A DNA stretch of 56,000 nt. It comes from Flammeovirgaceae bacterium (GTDB lineage: Bacteria > Bacteroidota > Bacteroidia > Cytophagales > Cyclobacteriaceae). This document shows positions 8,698-18,205 of the stretch, piece by piece (position 1 is the stretch's first letter; each line of letters starts with the position of its first letter). A model generated the notes under the pieces. The model was not told the origin of the DNA. It was given only the letters and a program-made list of their open reading frames with translations, and did not search any database. Location: positions 1 to 56,000 of the forward strand of contig JAJTGQ010000027.1 of the NCBI GenBank assembly GCA_021299455.1, in the 5' to 3' direction. The translations under genes were made by a program, and so were the position numbers.

Positions 8698-9741
8698 TTA
8701 TCTACTTTTTGGCTTGATCATTTCCAAGGCTCTCAGTTTTAGAAATCCCACTTCTCGAAATCGATAGCCGAAGATAAGCCGAAACGTATCAGCGCGATTG
8801 ATAAAGTCAGCATCCGAATAACTGATCTGTAGTGTTTGAAACGTGTAGGTGATGCCGGTGAAAAAGCGATCACTGTTGAAGCCAATAGTTGTGCGTCCAT
8901 TGACGTAAGGAACGACTGCCATAGAATAATTCTTATCAACACCTAACCGATAGTTGAAAAACTGGAAACTGGCTCCAATATTTAATGATGCACCAACAAA
9001 AAAATTTCGCAGAACCAGGTTGTATGCATACCCCGGTGCAATGGAAATGGTTCTGTAGTCTATATCTTTAAAGTCGCCAATATCATTCGCGTTGAATTGG
9101 GTTGACCGATAAAGGGCGGAATCCGAGCGCAATGAAAACTGGGTAAAATTTGCCAATAGCATAGGTGAACCTGCGCTCTTTTTCTGCCGTTCGTAAAAGT
9201 TATATGTAGCACGAATTGAAAATCTTCTTTTGTTGAAAAAATAGGCTCCGGTGAAGCCTGAATTAACGGTCTCAATATCCCTTCGCTGAAGTTTTGGAAC
9301 TCCGCTCGGAATCGGGTTCCGAGAATCATCCGCAAAATATCCTTTGTAGTTTTCATGGAATGCGTCTATCTCCCAATTATTGCCTATGATATTAGCTTGT
9401 AAATCAAGAGAGTTCGACTCACCAAACTCATTAATGCTCTTTTGGGATGGGGGGATTGCTACGATGAATTGAAAGCCAATCTCAAAAACATAAAATCCCA
9501 AACCAGCATGATTGGTAATATTCGGGCTAAATGTCAATCGATCACCCGCGTTCCTTGAGTTTTGAATGATAAAAGAAGAAGCTCTTTGCCGAAGTACCGG
9601 CCAAATGAAGAAGTAGTCAGGAAATCGTTCAATATATTTTGCCCGCGCGAGGGAGTCAAAATACTTGCTTTGACCCAGAAGGGAGTTACTTGTGAATGCC
9701 AAACAGAAAATGATAACGATCGGGCGCAACATAGACGACAT
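8698..9741 (-). CDS. DUF4421 family outer-membrane protein
   Basis: This 347-residue protein has a signal peptide (IVIIFCLAFTSNSLLGQ) followed by the DUF4421 pattern: a short helical start, then many amphipathic beta strands ending in aromatic residues (GFYVFEIGFQFIV, SIAPGYAYNLVLRNFFVGASLNIG). DUF4421 proteins are Bacteroidota envelope proteins predicted to be beta-barrels, with no assigned biochemical activity. It lies 38 bases downstream of ku on the same strand and may be read from the same transcript, but no functional link to end joining is known. The start ATG at 9741 could alternatively be the Met three codons later. Confidence 0.8.
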   Translation of the reverse strand: MSSMLRPIVIIFCLAFTSNSLLGQSKYFDSLARAKYIERFPDYFFIWPVLRQRASSFIIQNSRNAGDRLTFSPNITNHAGLGFYVFEIGFQFIVAIPPSQKSINEFGESNSLDLQANIIGNNWEIDAFHENYKGYFADDSRNPIPSGVPKLQRRDIETVNSGFTGAYFFNKRRFSIRATYNFYERQKKSAGSPMLLANFTQFSLRSDSALYRSTQFNANDIGDFKDIDYRTISIAPGYAYNLVLRNFFVGASLNIGASFQFFNYRLGVDKNYSMAVVPYVNGRTTIGFNSDRFFTGITYTFQTLQISYSDADFINRADTFRLIFGYRFREVGFLKLRALEMIKPKSR

Positions 9742-9779
9742 GGACTCCTAATGGGCAAAATGAAATGGCCACAAAACCA

Positions 9780-10625
9780 TTAGCCCACTCTTCTTTTCGC
9801 TGCACCTCGATTTGCTTGTTTCTCTTTGCTGCTGGTTCCGGTTGCCTTTTCCATTGGCTTCTTCTTGGCTTCAATACTGGCCTTCAAAGCAGTCATAATG
9901 TCCACCACCTTTGGTTCTTCTTCGGTCACCATCACTACTTCCTTTCCTTCCACTTTTGCGTCTATTATCGACTTCATTGCCTCATAGTAGTGGTCTTTCA
10001 TCTCAATCTTGGAGAAGGTGGTTGACATCGAATCAACAAGAGTTTTTGCTAGTTTCAATTGTTCTTGATCTGCCTTGACTTCCAATAAACTGGGCACTTC
10101 ATTGATATTGCGAACTTCGTTTGGAAAACGTAGTCGATAGAGCAACATGCCCCGCTCATGAGGGGTGATCAGCACTGGCGTTTCGCGATCGCGCAGCACC
10201 ACTTTGCCCACTCCTACTTTTCCTGACTCCTTTAATGTGGCGCAAAGTAGTCCGTATGTCTTTGCTGCTACGTCTCCATCTGGTACAATAAAATAGGGCG
10301 ACTCAAAAAGTGTAGGGTGTACTTCTGCAGAGTCCACAAACCCTTCTATCTCGATCACCTTTTCGCTTTTTAACTTCACTTTTTCCAAATCCTCCGGCTC
10401 GATAATAACAAACTGGCCGGGCTCATATTCATACCCCTTTACGATATCTTCAGCTCGCAGTGGTTGGCCTGTAACTTTGTCTTTTTTTTCATAGCCCACG
10501 GGATGATGACCCTCTTTACTCAACAGGTTGAATCCAATCGTTTGCCCGATGTCGATGGCATTGTAAAGACGGATTGGGATGGTTACCAAAGAGAATTGAA
10601 TGTGCCCTTTCCAAATAGATCTCAT
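9780..10625 (-). CDS. ku: Ku protein, non-homologous end joining
   Basis: The product is 281 residues, the usual size of bacterial Ku. It opens with MRSIWKGHIQFSLVTIPIRLYNA, the hallmark Ku start, and I place the ATG at 10625; the in-frame extension to 10721 has no Ku-like sequence. Further signatures are VGYEKKDKVTG, VIIEPEDLEKV and YFIVPDGDVAAKTYGLL. The last 35 residues are Lys/Arg/Ala-rich, as in bacterial Ku tails that bind DNA or ligase. Bacterial Ku forms a homodimeric ring on double-strand breaks and recruits LigD; no ligD is in this window. Neighbours are the ABC1 kinase upstream and the DUF4421 gene downstream on the same strand. Confidence 0.95.
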   Translation of the reverse strand: MRSIWKGHIQFSLVTIPIRLYNAIDIGQTIGFNLLSKEGHHPVGYEKKDKVTGQPLRAEDIVKGYEYEPGQFVIIEPEDLEKVKLKSEKVIEIEGFVDSAEVHPTLFESPYFIVPDGDVAAKTYGLLCATLKESGKVGVGKVVLRDRETPVLITPHERGMLLYRLRFPNEVRNINEVPSLLEVKADQEQLKLAKTLVDSMSTTFSKIEMKDHYYEAMKSIIDAKVEGKEVVMVTEEEPKVVDIMTALKASIEAKKKPMEKATGTSSKEKQANRGAAKRRVG

Positions 10626-10746
10626 GGCATTTTCAGTTAGTTTAAAAAATGAGATAGATGGCAATAAAGTATTGATAATGAAATACTTTTCAAAATCAAT
10701 CCTATGCACACAAAAAACCAACTAAAATAGCCCGGTTGCAGAACAC

Positions 10747-12063
10747 CTAGAAAGGCACCCACGAATTGGTGTTAACCTTTGCCTTTATGTTGTGGAGTAA
10801 ATTGTAGAGGCCGAAATAAGTGCGGTTGATATAAATTGCATGTTTTACTCCCCTGGCTTTTTTCGAGTCTCGCAGCTCCTTCATGCTGGTCAATCGTTCA
10901 CCAAATAAATAGATGGACTCAAAGTAGGATTTGTTATCAAAGTCAAACTCAGCTGTTCGGAAGGGGCGCCCCAAAAGCTCAACTAGCTCAGAAAATAGAT
11001 CAATAAAAAACCTCCGTTCGCTAGCTGTGTCATCGTCAAAAATAAATCGCAACTCAAAAAAAGCCTTTTCAAGTTTTGCTTTATCGGACAAAATATCCTT
11101 TTCTAACAGTTGAAAATATTGAGGATAGAAATCCGCAGGGATAACCTTCACGCAGCCAAAATCGATGATGCCTAGTTTCTTGTCTTTTGTGATAATAAAG
11201 TTGCCGGGATGTGGATCAGCGTGCAGTTCCTTCAGTTGGTGAATTTGAAAATGGTAAAAATCCCACATCGCCTGGCCAATACTATTTGCCTCTGCCTTTG
11301 TGAGTGCTTCTGTTTTCAAAAATTCTCCAAGCGGTTTTCCCTCCAGCCAATCCATCGTTAAAATTTTCTCTGATGACAGTTCGGGATAATAGGTTGGGAA
11401 AACCAAATTCTCAATCTCACCGCATCTCACGGAAAGATTCATTGAACGTTCAAGTTCGAGAGAATAATCGGCTTCCTCCATCATTCGGCTTTGCACCTCT
11501 TGTATGTACTCGTCATATTCAGTCGGGTTTAGCTTGAACATCCGTAGCGCAATTGGCTTCACCATGGCCAAATCACTCTTAATGCTGTCTCCTACCCCCG
11601 GGTACTGAATTTTTACTGCTAACTTCTTTCCATTCAACGTTGCTTCATGAACCTGCCCCATGGACGCTGCATTTCTGGCTGATTGACTGAAGGTGTCAAA
11701 GATTTCGTTGGGCCGTTTCTTAAAAGATCTTTCAAATGTTCTCACCACCAATGGGTACGACAATGGGGGCGCACTGTACTGCGCCATGGCAAACTGGTTT
11801 TGGTAGGCGGTAGGTAGCAAATTCTTGTCCATGCTCAACATCTGCGCAACCTTCAGTGCGCTTCCTTTCAGCTGGCTTAATGATTGATAGATATCCGTGG
11901 CGTTGTCCTCGTGCAGCTGATCTTTCGTCAGTTCAGGATTCACTAACTTCTTTCCGTAGTGCTTTAGGTAGTTTCCTCCAATTTTCGCTCCTGTGGTGAT
12001 GAACTTGGTAGCACGTTGAACTTTACTAACCGGAATACTTTGCTGCTCTTTTACTTTAGCCAT
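10747..12063 (-). CDS. ABC1/AarF/UbiB-family atypical kinase
   Basis: This 438-residue protein carries the UbiB/ADCK kinase signatures: an extended-motif variant at 66-74 (KGSALKVAQ, where many members read KxGQ), the Ala-rich nucleotide loop at 132-139 (AASMGQVH), the invariant Lys in LAVKIQYPG (K151), the catalytic stretch HADPHPGN at 281-288 and metal-binding DFG at 301-303. UbiB proteins support isoprenoid quinone biosynthesis or lipid homeostasis. This organism carries menaquinone genes in the same window, so a link to quinones is possible but not shown. Unlike UbiB it has no C-terminal membrane helices, as in the shorter soluble clade. A TetR regulator lies 40 bases upstream on the same strand. 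Confidence 0.9.
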   Translation of the reverse strand: MAKVKEQQSIPVSKVQRATKFITTGAKIGGNYLKHYGKKLVNPELTKDQLHEDNATDIYQSLSQLKGSALKVAQMLSMDKNLLPTAYQNQFAMAQYSAPPLSYPLVVRTFERSFKKRPNEIFDTFSQSARNAASMGQVHEATLNGKKLAVKIQYPGVGDSIKSDLAMVKPIALRMFKLNPTEYDEYIQEVQSRMMEEADYSLELERSMNLSVRCGEIENLVFPTYYPELSSEKILTMDWLEGKPLGEFLKTEALTKAEANSIGQAMWDFYHFQIHQLKELHADPHPGNFIITKDKKLGIIDFGCVKVIPADFYPQYFQLLEKDILSDKAKLEKAFFELRFIFDDDTASERRFFIDLFSELVELLGRPFRTAEFDFDNKSYFESIYLFGERLTSMKELRDSKKARGVKHAIYINRTYFGLYNLLHNIKAKVNTNSWVPF

Positions 12064-12103
12064 TTCGTCAAATTTTTACACTCCTCCCCTTCCTAAATGG
12101 TTT

Positions 12104-12781
12104 TTATGATTTTGAATTTTGATATAAAAATTTTCCGAAATCGAGCGCATTATCTAAAACGCCTTTGCCGATCAAGTCAAAAGCAAGAGTCACCGACTTT
12201 TCAATGGCCACATCGGTCTTTTCGAAATTGGGACTATCGTCACGAACCCAAAAATTGAGAACAAACAGTAGATGCATCCAAAAAACACTTGAATACCGAT
12301 CTTCAATAAAGGGTCTTTTTGCAATTTCCCCGGTTGATTTCCCTTCGTTCAAAACACCTTCAACCCATCCCTCAAAAGCAGACTTAAAACTCTTCAAAAA
12401 CGTTGGGGTACCACCAGAAAATTTTGCGCCCTTCAGTTGATGGACCACAAAACTTCGATCTGCTTTAAGCAGCTCTGCCAATGAAAAATAGAAGGTCAAC
12501 AACTTTTCGCGCGCGGTGAATAGGGCGAAGTCTTTGTCTCCAGCTAGACGACTAATGGTATCAACAATATAGCTTTCCCAAATTGATTTCTCAACTCCTT
12601 CAAACGAACCAAAAAAGGCGTAAAAATCTGCCTCGGTCATCCCGTTTGCTTTGCAAAAAGCAAAGACGGAAAGGGGCATTTTACCCTCCGTTAACACATA
12701 CACTCGATAAGCATTTCTAATTCCAATCGCAGTGACAGGATTAGCTTTTTGTGGTTTGACTTTTTTCTTAGTGGTTTCCAT
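12104..12781 (-). CDS. TetR/AcrR-family transcriptional regulator
   Basis: The product is 225 residues from the ATG at 12781; a 16-residue extension to 12829 is possible but weaker. An N-terminal helix-turn-helix is seen around residues 15-60 (IGIRNAYRVYVLTEGKMPLSVFAFCKANGMTEADFYAFFGSFEGV), in which FYAFFGS corresponds to the TetR LYxHFxS recognition motif. The rest is the alpha-helical ligand domain. The first residues are Lys-rich. It lies directly upstream of the ABC1 kinase, and such TetR/ABC1 pairs recur in Bacteroidota, so it likely controls its own operon. The ligand is unknown. Confidence 0.8.
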   Translation of the reverse strand: METTKKKVKPQKANPVTAIGIRNAYRVYVLTEGKMPLSVFAFCKANGMTEADFYAFFGSFEGVEKSIWESYIVDTISRLAGDKDFALFTAREKLLTFYFSLAELLKADRSFVVHQLKGAKFSGGTPTFLKSFKSAFEGWVEGVLNEGKSTGEIAKRPFIEDRYSSVFWMHLLFVLNFWVRDDSPNFEKTDVAIEKSVTLAFDLIGKGVLDNALDFGKFLYQNSKS

Positions 12782-12987
12782 GGTATCAGAACAAAAAAAT
12801 TCAGAAAAGGTTGGGGTTTTACCAGGCAATTTGAAAGGAAGCCTGAAAGCTCATTACTTCATCAACCTGAGTTTGATGGAATGGCGAATGAAAAGTTATC
12901 GGCAGGCAGTAGTCAATTCAGACTCACTACGGTGGCGGGTTGAATGAGCAATTAGAAAAAGCAATAATGCAACATTTCATTGATACC

Positions 12988-14100
12988 TTAATGCCCGATG
13001 TAATTTCTCTTGAAGAAACCCGTATTTGTTTTGAGGTATTCAAAATAGAAAAAGGATTCTCCCTTTATTCCTGCTTCTCGATTTGCCTTTATCATTTTTA
13101 AAAGCAGTTCCTCATCTATCCGATAGCCGTCAGCCAATGACACCAGAATGCCCGGAAACACCTTTCGCAGTTGGTGACGCCCAACCTTTTCAACTGTCTC
13201 ATTCAGAATAAATTGATACGCCTCGAGGTTATACCTATAAAGCTGTGGCATAACAATATCCGCATAACCCTCCATTAGCCAAACAGGCCAATCTTGAAGG
13301 TAATTTTGCTTGCTCCAAGGCCAAATACTTGGCGAGTAGCTAACTACCACTTCGGGTTTTAAGTGCTTTACTTCGCGATACAATTCTTTAGCAAAATCAT
13401 TTAACTTTTTACACCGCCATTCCACCCAGTCACTATCCAAATGATTGGCTGGCGGATAGCGTCCATTATGTTCGCCTCCGTAAAGACCAACAGTGTAATC
13501 ATCATAGCCACCCTTAGCCGGAAGAGCTGGTAAACGGTCATCACCCTGCACACCATCTACATCATAATTTTTAACAACCTCCAGCACCAGTGAAGCAATA
13601 AAGTTTCGAACCTGAGGATGGAATGGATTCATCCACGTAAAGCCATTTTCTTCCAGTACTATTCCGTGGACGTCTTTACTTGCCCAATGAGGGTACTTAC
13701 TTAAAATATGTTTACCTGAATCCTGGTAGGCACTGCTAAAGCCAAATTCAAACCAGGCGATTACCTTTATGTTCTCTTGATGTGCTTCCTCAATCAATTC
13801 TTGCAAAGGATCGCGACCCAAGAAAGCGGGGTCAATGGCACATCCGAAATAGGTAAGCATGGCGTGGCTGGTGTATTGCGTATAGCCTCTGTTCCACGCA
13901 ACGGTAATTAGGGTATTCAATCCACACTCCTTGGCCACCAGGACAGCGTTTTTAATATTCGTCCTGGAAGCTAACACATCACTCCCTACATTAGTAAGCC
14001 AGGCAGCTCGAACAGGCTCATTATTAAGTTGAGCCATGCAGCTAATACTGACTATAACCAATTGTGCGATGGATACAAAAGCTGCAAGCACGACCCTCAC
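12988..14100 (-). CDS. Glycosyl hydrolase-like 10 (GHL10, DUF187-type) exported protein
   Basis: This 370-residue protein starts with GTG at 14100, directly after the stop of the epimerase gene. It has a signal peptide (VVLAAFVSIAQLVIVSISCMAQ). The mature part is a TIM-barrel of the GHL10/DUF187 type: VRAAWLTNVGSDVLASR, LNTLITVAWNRGYT, IKVIAWFEFGFSSAY, WMNPFHPQVRNFI and VDGVQGDDRLPALP. The pair E/D after WFEF and in GDD are candidate catalytic carboxylates. Related proteins act on polysaccharides or peptidoglycan-like glycans, but the substrate of this clade is not settled. It is the last gene of the SusCD operon, which points to glycan processing in the periplasm. Confidence 0.85.
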   Translation of the reverse strand: MRVVLAAFVSIAQLVIVSISCMAQLNNEPVRAAWLTNVGSDVLASRTNIKNAVLVAKECGLNTLITVAWNRGYTQYTSHAMLTYFGCAIDPAFLGRDPLQELIEEAHQENIKVIAWFEFGFSSAYQDSGKHILSKYPHWASKDVHGIVLEENGFTWMNPFHPQVRNFIASLVLEVVKNYDVDGVQGDDRLPALPAKGGYDDYTVGLYGGEHNGRYPPANHLDSDWVEWRCKKLNDFAKELYREVKHLKPEVVVSYSPSIWPWSKQNYLQDWPVWLMEGYADIVMPQLYRYNLEAYQFILNETVEKVGRHQLRKVFPGILVSLADGYRIDEELLLKMIKANREAGIKGESFFYFEYLKTNTGFFKRNYIGH

Positions 14101-15306
14101 TTAATTTGACAGTTGAGCTACATCATTCTCGAATGCAGTCTTTTTGAGAGGCTGAGTATGTCCTAGTGTACTGTAAACCTGATACAACCCGCGCGGTATA
14201 TGAAAGCACCCTTTCCATTTTCCACCTTTCAGTGGCAACAGTACTTCTCCTCTTCTGTTGAGATAGCCAAACCACTCCAAATACTCAGTATCCTTAAAGT
14301 GATGCCAAGTATATTTGTGAACTTTTTCAAACCAATGCTTAGCCCTTGCGTCACCTGTAAGGGTGTGTGCCTTGGCCATGCACACCAATGTTTCCACATG
14401 CACCCACCAAAGTTTTTGATCCCACTCTAACTGCTGAGGTGGGTAACCTTTGCTGTCGAGAAAATAAAAAATTCCTTCATGTTGGTTATCCCAACTATAA
14501 TCTAAAATGGAATAAGAAATAGCTGCAGCCTTCTCAATAAGCCTTTGGTTTTTTAAGCGGAGGCCCAAGTCCATGATAAACCACATGGCCTCAATGCCAT
14601 GGCCAGGATTTAGAAGACGGCCTTCGAAGGAATCTGATAATGAGCCGTCCGAAGTAACATTTTCATAAATGAGGTTTTCATCTTTTTTGTAGAAGACTTC
14701 CATCACTTCAAAAATCACCTCCTCGATAAGGACACTGACGGTATCTTTTTCGAGCAGGTGTTCTAACTCAAGCGAGAGATTGCACAATATCATTGGCAAT
14801 GAAAAATTCTTCAGATGCCGTGTGTAAGGATATACCTTGTTGTAAATGCCCTTTGGATTATCTCTTCTTTTAAGGATGTTAGAAAAGGTTCGCTTTGCGA
14901 TCTCTGCATGTTGTTCATCTTTAGTGCATTTATACAAAGTGCCAAAGGCCATGGCAGCAAAGCAATCAGAGAATATATTGTAAGGCTGCGTAAGGGGCTT
15001 GCCGTGCCTGTCTAGTGAAAAGTGCCAGTTTCCATCTTTATCGCGGCCATGTTTTTGCAAAAAATCTGCCCCATGCAAGGCTGTAGCCAACCACTCTTGC
15101 TTTTTTTCTACCTTATCGTAAAGCATCGCAAAGGTCCAAACTTCGCGCCCTTGAAGCCAAGTGAATTTATCGGTGTCGAAAACTTTTCCGTACCTATCAA
15201 GGCAGGAAAAAAAACCACCATACTCATTATCGATACTATGCTTTAGCCAAAAAGGAATAATATTAGAAAGAAGCTCAGATTTATATTGTTGTGCATATTC
15301 ACGCAT
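14101..15306 (-). CDS. N-acylglucosamine 2-epimerase family protein
   Basis: The product is 401 residues with an (alpha/alpha)6-barrel pattern. AGE/RnBP-type signatures are visible: GGFFSCLDRYG, FTWLQGREVW, LNPGHGIEAMWF, LWWVHVETL and KGGKWKGCFHIPRGL. The last one matches the mammalian renin-binding-protein/AGE motif better than the cellobiose 2-epimerase version. The reaction would interconvert N-acetylglucosamine and N-acetylmannosamine, but AGE homologues with mannose or aldose substrates exist. I use the ATG at 15306, 16 bases after the DUF4434 stop; a longer in-frame start at 15384 would overlap that gene. No signal peptide is present, so it acts in the cytoplasm on the imported sugar. 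Confidence 0.88.
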   Translation of the reverse strand: MREYAQQYKSELLSNIIPFWLKHSIDNEYGGFFSCLDRYGKVFDTDKFTWLQGREVWTFAMLYDKVEKKQEWLATALHGADFLQKHGRDKDGNWHFSLDRHGKPLTQPYNIFSDCFAAMAFGTLYKCTKDEQHAEIAKRTFSNILKRRDNPKGIYNKVYPYTRHLKNFSLPMILCNLSLELEHLLEKDTVSVLIEEVIFEVMEVFYKKDENLIYENVTSDGSLSDSFEGRLLNPGHGIEAMWFIMDLGLRLKNQRLIEKAAAISYSILDYSWDNQHEGIFYFLDSKGYPPQQLEWDQKLWWVHVETLVCMAKAHTLTGDARAKHWFEKVHKYTWHHFKDTEYLEWFGYLNRRGEVLLPLKGGKWKGCFHIPRGLYQVYSTLGHTQPLKKTAFENDVAQLSN

Positions 15307-15322
15307 AGATTCAAAGATTAAT

Positions 15323-16261
15323 TTAGATGGCAAGGCGATATTCTTGATAGCGGTTATACAGGTGCTTAGCTTGCAAATAGGCACTATTAGGGCTCATAAA
15401 ATGAGAGAACTCGAAGGTTATAGCATTCGATATACCTGCCTGTGCCGCGGCCTCTAATTTAAGTTTTAGCTTGTCCCACTTAATTGGCAAAAATTTGATT
15501 GGCATATCGCGGTCAAACGATTCGGTATTCGTCCAACATTGCAAACCATAAAGATCAGCCAGCCTCTTGTTCACCCTGAGAAAATCTGGCAGCTCGCTAT
15601 ATTCTACCTGACCATCTTGAAACGCAACTACATCTACTACTTTTTGTAACGCATCGAAAATTTCGTTCCACTCTTTTTCGTGTGTTTGCAGAGAAACTGA
15701 TTCGGTGCGATGGGTAACATTGCTGTATTGCGATACTTGTTTTACGCCATCAATATAAGGCGAGATAAGCGTAGTGAGGCCATTTGAAATACCCTTACAA
15801 TGCCTGCCTAATTCAATGTAAGTATTAACAACGCCAGTATTCTTTCGGCTCAGTTCCTGTGTGATATACCAACCATTAAATGCAGGGGAATGTCCATACT
15901 TGCCCCACACTTCATCTATTACCTTCTTATTGATGTCGACCTCTTCGAGAAATTTACCACTCACCCAATATTTGCCGGAATCGTACAGGCCAAAATAAAA
16001 GTGCATCGAATATTTTTCGCAAAGGCGCAAAAACATTTCTACTAAATCAACGGAAGGCTTATACCCCATTTCCTCATTCATCAATACTTTAGATGGATAA
16101 GTCAGCCAACGTTGATAACCACATCTTATCAAAATGACACTTTCAATGCCCATTGATTTCATCGACCTAAAATCTGAGTCCCACTCCTCTTCTCCCCAAT
16201 TCTGATGTGGTATATCGTGCGATATCTCGTCTAAAAATGTTGCTTTGATTAACGTCTTCAT
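15323..16261 (-). CDS. DUF4434 family TIM-barrel protein
   Basis: This 312-residue protein without signal peptide matches the DUF4434 pattern: ATFLDEISHDIPHQNWG at the start, FRSMKSMGIESVILIRCGYQ, MHFYFGLYDSGKYW, FNGWYITQELS, and the end ITFEFSHFMSPNS. DUF4434 has a glycoside-hydrolase-like barrel but no firmly assigned activity; conserved acidic residues (E in TQELS, E in ITFEFS) sit where retaining glycosidases carry catalytic carboxylates. It is encoded 38 bases after the symporter and 16 bases before the epimerase, so it probably works on the imported sugar or oligosaccharide inside the cell. Confidence 0.8.
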   Translation of the reverse strand: MKTLIKATFLDEISHDIPHQNWGEEEWDSDFRSMKSMGIESVILIRCGYQRWLTYPSKVLMNEEMGYKPSVDLVEMFLRLCEKYSMHFYFGLYDSGKYWVSGKFLEEVDINKKVIDEVWGKYGHSPAFNGWYITQELSRKNTGVVNTYIELGRHCKGISNGLTTLISPYIDGVKQVSQYSNVTHRTESVSLQTHEKEWNEIFDALQKVVDVVAFQDGQVEYSELPDFLRVNKRLADLYGLQCWTNTESFDRDMPIKFLPIKWDKLKLKLEAAAQAGISNAITFEFSHFMSPNSAYLQAKHLYNRYQEYRLAI

Positions 16262-16299
16262 TCTATCCTTTATTCATCGAATCTTTGTTCATTCAATCT

Positions 16300-18174
16300 T
16301 TATTCATCTGCCAACGGCAGTTTATCATACCAATTCAATTTAAGCGCTACAGATGTAACCACCCAGACACACAAACAAGTAACGGCCTGGGGCCATTGGC
16401 GGAAAATTACAAATAGAGGCAAAGCCACCATCGCCATTTGCCAAGTAATGCCGATCAAAACGTTTATCATATCTCTGTATGGATGTGTCTGAAAATCCTG
16501 GGCAGGCATCACTTCCAGTAACCGTGCTTTCATCTTTCCCCAAAAGCCCCAAGGCTTAGTTTTAACATAAAATGCAAGCAATGCGCTTTCGTCTACCGGA
16601 GATGTGAGTTTACACGCAATGATGCTGACAGCCGTGGACAACGCCAAAATAATGAAGAAGGCAAACAAGGGTTGCACTGAACTATTCACCCACCCACCGT
16701 AGGCAGGGAAGTAGGCTGTAACAAACCATTCCAAGCAAGGAGGGGTAAGCAAAGCGAGCACGATCCCGCTCATCATGCCATAAAAATAACCGTACCCATT
16801 AAACCTCCACCAAAACCATTTCAACACATTGGCCGCACAATAACCTCCATATAGTGCAGAAGTAATCCAGAGCACTATACTATTTAGCGACTCAATGAAA
16901 AAGCCAACGAAAAGACCAATTGCCACCACTACTATTGAAAGTAAGTAACTCCACCTGATGTAATGCCGCTCAGTTTGATATGGCCGCCAATAGCGCTTAT
17001 ATAAATCATTCACCAAATAGGCGGGCGCTACATTTACGAATGCACTGAAGGTACTCATAAAGGCTGCCAATAGGCCGGCAATAATCAGTCCCTTCATGCC
17101 CACAGGTAAGTACTGCGATACTACTATACTAAGGATACGCTCGAAGTCGGGTGTAGTCTGTTGCTGCATTAGGGGCAGCACATATTGAAAAGCAATCAGG
17201 GCAAGCCCTCCTACCATCAAATAAAGCGGTATGAATAAAACCAAAATAGTAAACCCACTCATGCGGGCAGCATCGCGGGGCGACTCTGCACTTAACATGC
17301 GCTGCATGTCGAATCCCGGAACAGGCCCAGCCAGGCTGGCAAAAATCCCCTTGCCAATCATCATAAACAAAACTGCCTGAAATAAACGAAACCCGTCTTG
17401 ATCAATTTTAATGTCGGCAAACGGAAGCTTGTCTTGCCATGCAATGCTCAGGGTTTTCTCAGGCCAGAAATTAAGCCAATGGTCGGGCAAAAGGCCGTTG
17501 ATGTAATCTATATCTACATGGGTGAAAGCAAATACCACTATCAGAATGCAGCTGACAACCATAATGGCAAACTGCATTACTTCTGTGGCTACCACACTAT
17601 AGATGCCCCCTTTGATGGTATACAGCGTGGTGAGAAAACAAATCAATAAAGAATAGGAATGCTCACTGCTCATGTGATAGCTGCCTATTGAAAAGGCCAT
17701 GTTCCAAGGCAAAATGCTTGCAGCAAAGGGGCCGATACCCACGAAAAAATAGGCGATAGAAGCCACAACTGTTAGCACGGCAAACACTACAACTATCAGG
17801 TGGCTCAGGCGGGCACCCCTGCCATCGCCAAACCTGAATTGAATCCACTCGGCACCTGTCATCACTCCACTCCTGCGTATCCAGATGGCCATAAAGATCA
17901 TCACAATAACCTGGTTCCACACAGGCCATATCCACGGTATCCACACACTTTGAAGACCGTAAATAACAAGCACGGCCACGCGCCATGCTGCCCCGTTTAT
18001 GTCGAACATACCAGAACTATTACTAAACCCCAACCAGTACCACTTCATGCTATTGTCGCCCAAAAAATACGACCGCATGTCGCCCTTGGCTTTTTTAGAT
18101 ATCCAAAAGCCCAGAAAGATGCTAAGGAAGATGTAGGCTAATACAATAGTTGTATCCAATAAAGAGAGTGCCAC
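16300..18174 (-). CDS. Sodium:solute symporter (SSS family)
   Basis: This 624-residue integral membrane protein has about 13-15 hydrophobic helices and begins LLDTTIVLAYIFLSIFLGFWISKKAKGDMRSYFLGDNSMKWYWLG, the typical SSS start. The core GLIIAGLLAAFMSTFSAFVNVAPAYLVNDLY is the SSS sodium-site helix signature. The length and the C-terminal cytosolic loop resemble SGLT-like or sialic/amino-sugar SSS members. As a member of the SusCD operon it is the likely inner-membrane importer of the sugar released by the glycosidases. Substrate specificity cannot be read from the sequence; an amino sugar or mannose would fit the epimerase and GH92. Confidence 0.92.
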   Translation of the reverse strand: MALSLLDTTIVLAYIFLSIFLGFWISKKAKGDMRSYFLGDNSMKWYWLGFSNSSGMFDINGAAWRVAVLVIYGLQSVWIPWIWPVWNQVIVMIFMAIWIRRSGVMTGAEWIQFRFGDGRGARLSHLIVVVFAVLTVVASIAYFFVGIGPFAASILPWNMAFSIGSYHMSSEHSYSLLICFLTTLYTIKGGIYSVVATEVMQFAIMVVSCILIVVFAFTHVDIDYINGLLPDHWLNFWPEKTLSIAWQDKLPFADIKIDQDGFRLFQAVLFMMIGKGIFASLAGPVPGFDMQRMLSAESPRDAARMSGFTILVLFIPLYLMVGGLALIAFQYVLPLMQQQTTPDFERILSIVVSQYLPVGMKGLIIAGLLAAFMSTFSAFVNVAPAYLVNDLYKRYWRPYQTERHYIRWSYLLSIVVVAIGLFVGFFIESLNSIVLWITSALYGGYCAANVLKWFWWRFNGYGYFYGMMSGIVLALLTPPCLEWFVTAYFPAYGGWVNSSVQPLFAFFIILALSTAVSIIACKLTSPVDESALLAFYVKTKPWGFWGKMKARLLEVMPAQDFQTHPYRDMINVLIGITWQMAMVALPLFVIFRQWPQAVTCLCVWVVTSVALKLNWYDKLPLADE

Positions 18175-18205
18175 AGGATATTTTTATGTGTTATAAAAGC
18201 GTTGT

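Noticed and set aside
14101-15306. Cellobiose 2-epimerase as alternative for the AGE protein
   Set aside because: The KGCFHIPR motif and NPGHGIEAMW fit the N-acylglucosamine 2-epimerase group better, though substrate is not proven.
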